5,008 bases of DNA from Flavobacteriales bacterium (GTDB lineage Bacteria; Bacteroidota; Bacteroidia; Flavobacteriales_F; PHOS-HE28): contig JAHEFL010000182.1 of NCBI GenBank assembly GCA_024640205.1, positions 1 through 5,008 on the forward strand, written 5' to 3'. The stretch's first letter is position 1; every line of letters begins with the position of its first letter. Below are positions 1-5,008 of the stretch, piece after piece. The notes beneath the pieces were generated by a model that was not told where the DNA came from, did not search any database, and was given only the letters and a program-made list of their open reading frames with translations. Position numbers and translations under genes: made by a program.

Positions 1-1
1 G

Positions 2-1372
2 GGTAAGGATGACGAGGATGGGGAAGAGCAGGAGGGTATCCTGCCTGAGTTGAAGCAGGATGAACGATTGCTCCTGCGCGAAATGACCGCCACGCAGCGC
101 TTCGATCGTCCGGCTCCGCGATTCACGGAAGCCAGCCTGGTGAAGAAATTGGAAGAGCTGGGTATCGGCAGGCCGTCCACGTATGCGCCGACCATCAGCA
201 CCGTGCAGAAACGCGGCTATGTCGTCAAGGAGAATCGGGAAGGTACCAAGCGTCCATACCGCATCCTCTCCCTTGTGAATGATCAGGTGTCCGACACGAC
301 GGGTATGGAGACGGTGGGTGCCGAAAAACAAAAACTCTTCCCAACGGACATCGGGATGGTCGTGAACGACTTCCTGGTGGAGCACTTCCCCATCATCGTG
401 GACCTGAATTTCACCGCCAAAGTGGAGGAGGAGTTCGATGTGATCGCGGAAGGGAAGGAGAATTGGCGCGACATGCTTCGGCGGTTCTATAAACCCTTTC
501 ATGAGACGATCGGGACGGTGAGCGAAACAGCCGAGCGGGCCACTGGTGCGCGGGAGTTGGGCGTGGACCCGGCAAGCGGTAAGAAGGTCTTCGCACGTAT
601 CGGACGTTTCGGTCCCATGATCCAGATCGGTGAGGTGGATGATGAAGAGAAACCGCGTTTCGCAAGTCTGAGAAAGGACCAGAGCATCGCGTCCATCACG
701 TTCGAGGAAGCCATGGACCTCTTCAAGCTGCCCCGTACATTGGGCGAGCACAATGGGGAGGTATGCACGGTGGGTATCGGTCGTTTCGGACCCTACGTGC
801 GGCTGGGTTCGACCTACGCCAGCCTTACCGCGGAGGATGATCCGTTGGAGATCGGGCTTCCCAGGGCCGTGGAACTGATCGATCTGAAGAAGATCGCGAA
901 CGCCACCCGGGACCTCGGGGAATACGAAGGCGAGATGATCGTACAAGGCAGGGGGCGGTTCGGCCCCTTTGTGAAATACGGAAAGACCTACGCCAACATC
1001 CCAAAAGCTGAGGATCCAACCACAGTGACCTTGGAGCGAGGGATCGAATTGATCCAGGCGAAGCTTGCCGGTGCCAGGCAGAATATCCTGAAAGAGTTCG
1101 CCGGTTCGGAGATCCAGGTCCTCGATGGGCGATACGGTCCCTACATCACGGATGGGAAAAAGAATGCCAACCTCCCGAAGGAGAAGCAGGTCGATGAATT
1201 GAGCTTGGAGGAAGCGACCGCCCTGTTGGCTGCAGCGCCTGAACGCAAGGGCAAGGGCAGAAAAGGGGCGCGCAAGGCAGCTCCGAAAAAGGCGGCCTCC
1301 AAGAGATCCGCTGCGAAGAAGGCACCGGCAAAAAAGAGTGCGGCGAAGCGAGCTCCGAAAAAGAAGTCCTGA
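2..1372 (+). CDS. topA: DNA topoisomerase I, C-terminal part (5'-truncated by window edge)
   Basis: Type IA topoisomerase, which relaxes negatively supercoiled DNA by single-strand breakage and rejoining. The frame is open from base 2, so the true start and the catalytic Tyr region lie to the left of the window; 456 residues are visible. Residues 40-75 carry the family signature beginning RFTEASLVKKLEE and continuing GIGRPSTYAPTIST, which closely resembles the same segment of E. coli TopA. Residues 113-166 (FPTDIGMVVNDF to FYKPF) are the usual end of the type IA core. Instead of E. coli-type Cys4 zinc ribbons, the C-terminus has four topoisomerase C-terminal repeats, each centred on a GRFGP or GRYGP motif, then a Lys/Ala-rich tail ending at TGA 1370-1372. 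The start of the visible part is an acidic linker (GKDDEDGEEQEG), typical of a loop. The identification is very secure; only the 5' end is missing. Confidence 0.97.
   Translation, partial: GKDDEDGEEQEGILPELKQDERLLLREMTATQRFDRPAPRFTEASLVKKLEELGIGRPSTYAPTISTVQKRGYVVKENREGTKRPYRILSLVNDQVSDTTGMETVGAEKQKLFPTDIGMVVNDFLVEHFPIIVDLNFTAKVEEEFDVIAEGKENWRDMLRRFYKPFHETIGTVSETAERATGARELGVDPASGKKVFARIGRFGPMIQIGEVDDEEKPRFASLRKDQSIASITFEEAMDLFKLPRTLGEHNGEVCTVGIGRFGPYVRLGSTYASLTAEDDPLEIGLPRAVELIDLKKIANATRDLGEYEGEMIVQGRGRFGPFVKYGKTYANIPKAEDPTTVTLERGIELIQAKLAGARQNILKEFAGSEIQVLDGRYGPYITDGKKNANLPKEKQVDELSLEEATALLAAAPERKGKGRKGARKAAPKKAASKRSAAKKAPAKKSAAKRAPKKKS
602..1156 (+). other. Four tandem topoisomerase C-terminal repeats within topA
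   Basis: Four copies of the core motif GR(F/Y)GPxxxxG begin at 602, 779, 953 and 1127: GRFGPMIQIG, GRFGPYVRLG, GRFGPFVKYG and GRYGPYITDG. The spacing is 177, 174 and 174 bases, i.e. about 58-59 residues per unit. Copies 3 and 4 continue with KTYANIPK and KKNANLPK, so they are the most alike. Such repeats are known in topoisomerase I proteins lacking zinc ribbons (for example those of Mycobacterium), where they bind DNA and help strand passage; that role here is by family analogy. Confidence 0.9.
1241..1369 (+). other. Lys/Ala-rich, histone-H1-like C-terminal tail of TopA
   Basis: The last 43 residues of TopA (from ERKGKGRKG to APKKKS) are almost entirely Lys, Arg, Ala, Pro, Gly and Ser, with repeating AAPKKA, AAKKAP and SAAKRAP units. 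The segment is strongly basic, has no acidic residue after its first Glu, and is probably disordered. Basic tails of this sort on bacterial topoisomerase I are known and increase DNA binding; that function here is inferred from composition. Confidence 0.85.
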
Positions 1373-1374
1373 GG

Positions 1375-1393
1375 AGTGGAACAGTGTTCCACT
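1375..1393 (+). terminator. Hairpin directly after topA, possible terminator without a U-tract
   Basis: AGTGGAAC at 1375-1382 and GTTCCACT at 1386-1393 form a perfect 8-bp stem with a 3-base loop, starting two bases after the topA stop codon. No run of T follows (the next bases are TGGTGGTCGATC), so it is not a classical intrinsic terminator. It could instead protect the 3' end of the topA mRNA or weaken read-through into the next gene. The pairing is seen directly; the role is uncertain. Confidence 0.4.
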
Positions 1394-1515
1394 TGGTGGT
1401 CGATCATTTCCAACGATCGCTTGTGAGCATGTAGCTCCTTGTCGGCGGCTCCCCGGTGCCTCCGCATTCGAACTTCGTCCCGCGCCCTGTGGATCCGCAT
1501 CCGGGGCGTTCATCC

Positions 1516-2688
1516 ATGGACATCAGTATCTATTTCAAGCCCTCGGAACGATTCGGATCGTCCAGACCTGATTGGCCCGCCCACAGTTTGGGCGATCGCA
1601 CCCTGTTCCATTCCAGCGGCAAGCCTTTCCCCGAGTTGGAGAGCGCAAAGGTTGCGCTCTTCGGTGTGATGGATGATCCGGGTCATGCCCGGCCGCGGAC
1701 CTGTGTCGAAGCGCCGGATGCCGTCCGGGAACAACTTTACTCCCTCTACCTACCGCCAGGGGACCTGCATCTCGTGGATCTGGGGGATATCCATCCTGGA
1801 GCCAGTGCTGGTGACACGCAACATGCCGTAGCTGAAACCTTGGCGGAATTGATCCGGATGAACATCGTTCCGATCATCCTGGGTGGGGGGCAAGGGCATA
1901 CGTTCTCGCAATACCTGGCATACGAGATGCTTGAGCGAACCGCTAATCTGGCGTGCATCGATGCCCGTTTCGATCTTGGTGACCCCGGTCAGGGCTTGGC
2001 GGAAAGCAGCTACCTCAGCCACATCGTGCTGCGCCAGCCGAATTACCTGTTCAATTACAGCAACCTGGGTTTCCAGACCTATCTGGTGGATCAGCCCGGT
2101 GTCGAGCTGATGGACAAACTGTATTTCGATGCACACAGGCTTGGTGAACTTCGTGCGGATATGTCGGATGCGGAGCCCGTGCTTCGGAACGCGGACAGCC
2201 TGAGCGTGGATATGACCTCGATCCGAAGGAGCGATGCGCCTGGCACCACCCGACCGGGCCCTAACGGCTTTCATGCCGAGGAGATCTGCCAACTGATGCG
2301 CTATGCAGGGATCAGTGAAAAGATCACGAGCATAGGGATCTATGAAATGGACCCGGCCCGGGATGAGGGATCCGTTACCGCTCAATTGGCGGCCCAGATG
2401 GTCTGGTGTTTCCTGGACGGGTTCTCAAGCAGGACCAATGACCTGCCCTGGCTGGACCGCAAGCGGTTCACCCGGTTCCGGATCCCCATACGAGGGCACG
2501 AGCAGGAACTGGTCTTCTTCAAGAGCAATGTGAGCGATCGGTGGTGGATGGACATTCCATACCGGGCCGAACAGGAGGCGCGTTTTGAGCGCCACCATCT
2601 GGTGCCCTGCTCCCTTTCGGATTATAGAATGGCCTGTCGGGAGGAGGTCCCGGATCGCTGGTGGCGCACCTTCCAGAAGCTGGCCTGA
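1516..2688 (+). CDS. Arginase/ureohydrolase-fold protein (annotated as formimidoylglutamase in Bacteroidota), probably degenerate active site
   Basis: A 390-residue protein with the landmarks of the arginase superfamily, whose members hydrolyse guanidino or formimino groups at a Mn pair. The metal-site regions can be located as GGGQGH (residues 123-128, where arginases have GGDHS), DARFD (149-153, for DAHxD) and SVDMT (230-234, for SxDxD), followed by SDAPG (239-243). Asp149, Asp153 and Asp232 are kept, but the two His and the last Asp are replaced by Gln126, Arg151 and Thr234. The closest relatives I recognise are the Bacteroidota proteins labelled formimidoylglutamase, sharing PNGFHAEEIC, DRWWMDIPY and FERHHLVPC. 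I chose ATG 1516 (MDISIYFKPSERF) because this N-terminus fits those relatives; an in-frame GTG at 1456 would add 20 residues of unfamiliar sequence. No clear Shine-Dalgarno site is seen, which is common in this phylum. Family placement is confident; the enzymatic label is doubtful, and it may be a non-catalytic or altered-metal homologue. Confidence 0.88.
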   Translation: MDISIYFKPSERFGSSRPDWPAHSLGDRTLFHSSGKPFPELESAKVALFGVMDDPGHARPRTCVEAPDAVREQLYSLYLPPGDLHLVDLGDIHPGASAGDTQHAVAETLAELIRMNIVPIILGGGQGHTFSQYLAYEMLERTANLACIDARFDLGDPGQGLAESSYLSHIVLRQPNYLFNYSNLGFQTYLVDQPGVELMDKLYFDAHRLGELRADMSDAEPVLRNADSLSVDMTSIRRSDAPGTTRPGPNGFHAEEICQLMRYAGISEKITSIGIYEMDPARDEGSVTAQLAAQMVWCFLDGFSSRTNDLPWLDRKRFTRFRIPIRGHEQELVFFKSNVSDRWWMDIPYRAEQEARFERHHLVPCSLSDYRMACREEVPDRWWRTFQKLA

Positions 2689-2711
2689 GGCCCGGGTCGC
2701 CAACCGTTCGT

Positions 2712-2730
2712 CCTCGGGATCCCAGCGAGG
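2712..2730 (+). terminator. Weak hairpin downstream of the arginase-like gene
   Basis: CCTCG (2712-2716) pairs with CGAGG (2726-2730) around a loop that itself contains the palindrome GGGATCCC (2716-2723). It lies 23 bases after the stop codon and before the porP promoter candidate, where a terminator would be expected. The stem is short and no T-run follows, so this is only a candidate. Confidence 0.2.
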
Positions 2731-2746
2731 CGCTGATCAAGGATGA

Positions 2747-2776
2747 TTTGGTGGGATCGGATTGTTGCTATATTGG
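2747..2776 (+). promoter_or_regulatory. Bacteroidota-type promoter candidate for porP
   Basis: TTTG at 2747-2750 is followed after exactly 18 bases by TATATTGG at 2769-2776. This matches the Bacteroidota primary-sigma pattern of -33 TTTG and -7 TAnnTTTG (full match at -33, one mismatch at -7), with usual spacing. Transcription would begin around 2782-2786, leaving a leader of roughly 60 bases before the porP ATG at 2846. It sits in the intergenic gap and points at porP, suggesting that porP and gldK are transcribed separately from topA and the arginase-like gene. Confidence 0.6.
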
Positions 2777-2795
2777 CCCCGGGATCAACCACGGT

Positions 2796-2823
2796 CCCGG
2801 TCGGGTATGTCACCCGGAACGGG
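2796..2823 (+). other. Stem-loop in the porP 5' leader
   Basis: CCCG (2796-2799) pairs with CGGG (2820-2823) and CGGGT (2802-2806) with ACCCG (2812-2816), separated by a small internal loop and closed by the 5-base loop ATGTC (2807-2811). The hairpin lies between the predicted transcription start and the porP start codon, 22 bases upstream of the ATG. Its loop contains an ATG (2807) in frame with porP. It could affect translation or mRNA stability; only the pairing is seen. Confidence 0.4.
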
Positions 2824-2845
2824 CACAATAGAACGGAACAAACGT

Positions 2846-3787
2846 ATGAGGGGGATACTTACCGTAGCGGTATGCACGGTCGTGGTGAGCGCTTCTTTCG
2901 CTCAACAGGATCCGCAATTCACGCAATACATGTTCGATCGCCTGTCGGTCAATCCGGGTGTTGCCGGTACCTCGGGCCAGCTGTGTGCAACCGCGCTCCT
3001 GCGTCAGCAATGGACGGGGTTCGACGGCGCGCCGAAGACCGGTCTGTTGAACATACATGGACCGATCAACAAGCTGAGCAGTGGTATCGGTATGTCGGTC
3101 TACCTCGATGAACTGGGCCAGCAGAAGAGCACCTTTGCCCGTTTCCACTATTCCTTCCACCGGAAGGTCCAAGGTGGACGGGGCACGATCGGTATCGGTG
3201 TCTATGCAGGTATGGGCAGCCACACCTTGGGTCGGGATTGGTTGGCACGTGATCCGGTCGGGGACGATACGGCGATACCTGGGAACGGTGCCAGCGATGG
3301 CGGATTCGATCTCGGTGCCGGTATCTACTACACGAGCGATGTGCTCTGGGTGGGACTTTCATCCACCCATCTTCCGGAGACCGAGTTGAACGACGTGAGC
3401 ATCAAGATGGTCCGGCACTATTTTGCCCAGGCAGGCTATGACTGGAAGATCGGGAATGATCCGAAGTATGTGCTCCAACCTTCTACGTTGATCAAATTGG
3501 ACGGTACGTCCATGCAGGTGGATCTCAATGCCACCTTCCTATATAATAACCAGGTGTGGCTCGGCGTTTCCTATCGCACGGAGGATGCCGTCGCCCCGAT
3601 GATCGGATATCAGGTGAAGCCGAATGAGCGCTCCATGCTGAAATTCGGGTATAGCTATGACGTGACGACCTCCCGCTTGAGCAATTACAGCAGCGGTAGT
3701 CATGAACTGATGTTGACCTACTGCACTTTGATAGTCAAGAAGCCTACGGAGCAGCGTTACTTCAACGTTCGTTTCCTGGGTCAGTAA
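2846..3787 (+). CDS. porP: Type IX secretion outer-membrane protein, PorP/SprF family
   Basis: A 313-residue secreted protein of the PorP/SprF family, which are outer-membrane proteins unique to Bacteroidota and tied to type IX secretion and gliding. Residues 1-19 are a signal peptide (MRG, a hydrophobic stretch, then SFA as the likely cleavage site). The mature protein opens with QQDPQFTQYMFDRLSVNPG, the hallmark start of this family, followed by RQQWTGFDGAPKT (53-65), Gly- and aromatic-rich beta-strand segments, and the characteristic GSHELMLTYC (284-293) near the C-terminus. Length is normal for the family. ATG 2846 is chosen because it gives a clean signal peptide; an upstream in-frame ATG at 2807 would add 13 residues before it. 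A promoter-like site lies about 70 bases upstream, and gldK follows 97 bases downstream, as in the P. gingivalis porP-porK order. Flavobacteria carry several paralogues, so the choice of PorP over an SprF paralogue rests mainly on its position next to gldK. Confidence 0.92.
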   Translation: MRGILTVAVCTVVVSASFAQQDPQFTQYMFDRLSVNPGVAGTSGQLCATALLRQQWTGFDGAPKTGLLNIHGPINKLSSGIGMSVYLDELGQQKSTFARFHYSFHRKVQGGRGTIGIGVYAGMGSHTLGRDWLARDPVGDDTAIPGNGASDGGFDLGAGIYYTSDVLWVGLSSTHLPETELNDVSIKMVRHYFAQAGYDWKIGNDPKYVLQPSTLIKLDGTSMQVDLNATFLYNNQVWLGVSYRTEDAVAPMIGYQVKPNERSMLKFGYSYDVTTSRLSNYSSGSHELMLTYCTLIVKKPTEQRYFNVRFLGQ

Positions 3788-3813
3788 CCAGAATCGGAAA
3801 CAAACCAACCGGA

Positions 3814-3843
3814 ATTGCCGTAAACGACTTGGTCATAGGTTCG
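3814..3843 (+). promoter_or_regulatory. Weak secondary promoter candidate upstream of gldK
   Basis: ATTG at 3814-3817 and TAGGTTCG at 3836-3843 are separated by 18 bases and each differs by one base from the Bacteroidota -33 TTTG and -7 TAnnTTTG elements. The spacing equals that of the stronger site before porP. The match is weak enough to arise by chance. If active, it would give gldK an independent transcript starting near 3850. Confidence 0.25.
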
Positions 3844-3868
3844 CTTACCCGATACCAGAACGACCAGG
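3828..3868 (+). other. Imperfect stem-loop in the porP-gldK spacer
   Basis: CTTGGTC (3828-3834) pairs with GACCAGG (3862-3868), 7 bp with one G-T wobble. Continuing inward after a 4-base bulge, GTTC (3839-3842) pairs with GAAC (3858-3861). It ends 16 bases before the first possible gldK start. No T-run follows, so it does not look like a terminator; it could be an mRNA processing or translation-control element, or chance. Confidence 0.25.
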
Positions 3869-3877
3869 GACCTTGCA

Positions 3878-3916
3878 AGGAAACATGGAACGGCATAATA
3901 GGAAGAACATGGAACG
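3878..3916 (+). repeat. Short direct repeat duplicating the gldK ribosome-site and start codon
   Basis: AACATGGAACG occurs twice, at 3882-3892 and 3906-3916, offset by 24 bases. Each copy is preceded by AGGA (3878-3881 and 3900-3903), so the near-repeat extends to AGGAA(G)A-ACATGGAACG with one inserted base. Both ATGs (3885 and 3909) are in the gldK frame and both are followed by Glu-Arg. AGGA is 3 bases from the first ATG and 5 bases from the second. Confidence 0.75.
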
Positions 3917-5008
3917 TCCCATCATCTATCTCTTTGCCGTAGGCTTGCTGGCGAGCTGCGGTGGAGGGGGCCAGGGGCAACTCATCGGTGTCCAGGGCAG
4001 ACCGGCCTGGTACCAGGTGGACCCTTACGGCATGAACTACATCCCGATGGGCTCCTTCGTCATGGGGCCTAGCGATCAGGATGTTCCTTATGCTCTGGTG
4101 ACCAAAAGCAAAACGGTCTCCGTACAGGCATTCTATATCGACCAGACGGAGATATCGAACAACGAATACCGTCAGTTCGTGGAGTATGTCCGGGATTCCA
4201 TCGCCAAGCGCATTCTCGGCGATGAGGATATCGGTGAACACATCTTCACGGAGGATGAATACGGGGAGGATATCGATCCCCCGATCCTCAATTGGAGGGA
4301 ACGCATCGATTGGTGGGGGGACGAGGAGCGCGAAGCGCTTTACGACCTGTTCCTCAACGAAAGTGAGCAGTTCTATCGTCGCCGGGAAGTGGATACCCGG
4401 AAGCTGTTGTTCGAGTATTACTGGATCGACCTGAAAGAGGCGGCCCGCAAGGGAACCCCTTCCAACTGGGCCCGTGATCTTGACCTGAGCTACACCAACG
4501 TGAAAGGTCAGAACAACGCGATCCGCGGACATAGCGATCGTTCCAAATTCATCATCAAGGAGATCATCCCGGTCTATCCTGATACCTTGGTCTGGGTGCA
4601 TGACTTCACCTATTCATTCAATGAGCCGATGACCGAGAATTATTTCTGGCATCCGGCTTATGATGAATACCCTGTCGTCGGCATTACGTGGCAGCAGGCG
4701 AATGCTTTCAATGTGTGGCGTACCCAATTGATGAACACATGGCTCTCCCAGCGGGAGGAGGCCTTCGTGAACCGTTTCCGATTGCCGACCGAGGCGGAGT
4801 GGGAATATGCTTCCCGTGGTGGCCTTGATCTAGCGCCCTATCCATGGGGCGGTCCCTACGTTCGTAACCGCCAGGGCTGCTTCCTTGGGAACTTCAAACC
4901 GTTGCATGGGAACTACGTGGATGATGGTGGATTCCATACCGTGCCGGTCGATAGCTATACGCCGAACGATTATGGACTCTATAATATGGCCGGTAATGTG
5001 GCGGAATG
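3885..5008 (+). CDS. gldK: Gliding/type IX secretion lipoprotein GldK (PorK), 3'-truncated by window edge
   Basis: GldK/PorK is an outer-membrane lipoprotein that forms a large periplasmic ring with GldN/PorN in the type IX secretion machine. The frame is open from 3885 to the end (374 codons visible, C-terminus missing). Residues 1-25 form a lipoprotein signal peptide ending in LLASC, with Cys25 as the lipid-bearing residue, followed by GGGGQGQ. The fold is that of formylglycine-generating-enzyme-like proteins: YIPMGSFVMG (52-61), FYIDQTEISNNEY (83-95), RLPTEAEWEYASRGG (299-313) and NDYGLYNMAGNVAE (361-374). Between the second and third lies a long GldK-type insertion with EVDTRKLLFEYYWIDL, SKFIIKEIIPVYPDTLVW and NYFWHPAYDEYPVVGITW. 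I prefer ATG 3885 because it gives a basic N-region (MERHNRKN); ATG 3909 has better Shine-Dalgarno spacing but only three residues before the hydrophobic core. GldK family members are structural and not thought to be sulfatase-modifying; the catalytic Cys region of the fold is beyond the window. Confidence 0.93.
   Translation, partial: MERHNRKNMERPIIYLFAVGLLASCGGGGQGQLIGVQGRPAWYQVDPYGMNYIPMGSFVMGPSDQDVPYALVTKSKTVSVQAFYIDQTEISNNEYRQFVEYVRDSIAKRILGDEDIGEHIFTEDEYGEDIDPPILNWRERIDWWGDEEREALYDLFLNESEQFYRRREVDTRKLLFEYYWIDLKEAARKGTPSNWARDLDLSYTNVKGQNNAIRGHSDRSKFIIKEIIPVYPDTLVWVHDFTYSFNEPMTENYFWHPAYDEYPVVGITWQQANAFNVWRTQLMNTWLSQREEAFVNRFRLPTEAEWEYASRGGLDLAPYPWGGPYVRNRQGCFLGNFKPLHGNYVDDGGFHTVPVDSYTPNDYGLYNMAGNVAE

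Noticed and set aside
1401..1419. CGATC / GATCG inverted repeat after topA
   Set aside because: Only 5 bp with a 9-base loop, not distinguishable from chance.
1456..1515. GTG at 1456 as the start of the arginase-like gene
   Set aside because: It adds 20 residues (MPPHSNFVPRPVDPHPG and onward) with a Pro/His-rich, non-conserved look; ATG 1516 gives the family-like MDISIYF start.
1750..2385. Open frame of 211 codons on the - strand opposite the arginase-like gene
   Set aside because: It is fully inside a gene with clear family motifs and its translation resembles no protein family I know.
2762..2845. TTG at 2762 as the start of porP
   Set aside because: It lies inside the promoter candidate and would place 28 residues before a normal signal peptide, which would spoil export.
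2743..3111. 122-codon + strand frame starting MIWWDR
   Set aside because: It overlaps the first third of porP out of frame and has no signal peptide or family motif.
3762..4601. Long open frame of 279 codons on the - strand opposite gldK
   Set aside because: It is wholly antisense to a strongly recognisable gldK and the end of porP, has no recognisable motifs, and reads as codon-bias mirror sequence typical of GC-rich genes.
3909..5008. GldK read as a formylglycine-generating (sulfatase-modifying) enzyme
   Set aside because: The fold is shared, but the lipoprotein signal, the long insertion with EVDTRKLLFEYYWIDL and HPAYDEYPVVG, and the porP neighbour identify GldK; the catalytic Cys region is outside the window and cannot be read.
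1..5008. Possible CRISPR array, tRNA, insertion sequence or phage genes
   Set aside because: No regularly spaced direct repeats, clover-leaf sequences, transposase motifs or terminal inverted repeats were found by eye; the window is almost fully occupied by four core genes.

Overview
This looks like a chromosomal segment of a Bacteroidota bacterium, most likely a GC-rich member of or near the Flavobacteriales. The evidence is a PorP/SprF-family protein followed by GldK (type IX secretion and gliding components confined to this phylum), an arginase-like protein of the kind annotated 'formimidoylglutamase' in Bacteroidota, and a promoter-like site matching the Bacteroidota -33 TTTG / -7 TAnnTTTG pattern. 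All four genes are on the + strand.

Layout. Positions 2-1372 hold the C-terminal part of DNA topoisomerase I (topA), with four C-terminal repeats and a Lys/Ala-rich tail. A 143-base gap follows, with a short perfect hairpin just after the topA stop and no convincing promoter. Positions 1516-2688 encode a 390-residue arginase/ureohydrolase-fold protein in which three of the six classical metal-ligand positions appear to be replaced. The 157-base gap after it carries a good Bacteroidota promoter candidate and a 5'-leader hairpin. Positions 2846-3787 encode a secreted outer-membrane protein of the PorP/SprF family. After a 97-base spacer, gldK starts at 3885 or 3909 and runs off the right edge.

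Function. topA and the arginase-like gene are housekeeping or unknown-function neighbours. porP and gldK form the front of a type IX secretion module. In this system GldK/PorK is an outer-membrane lipoprotein that builds a periplasmic ring with GldN/PorN, and PorP-family proteins are outer-membrane partners. By analogy with the porPKLMN operon of Porphyromonas gingivalis, gldL, gldM and gldN are expected just beyond the right edge; this is inference.

No RNA genes, insertion sequences, CRISPR arrays or phage genes are visible. Gene content is ordinary core Bacteroidota. The points most worth a second look are the degenerate active site of the arginase-like protein, its twin DRWW motifs, its position next to type IX secretion genes, and the duplicated ribosome-site/start-codon segment at the head of gldK.
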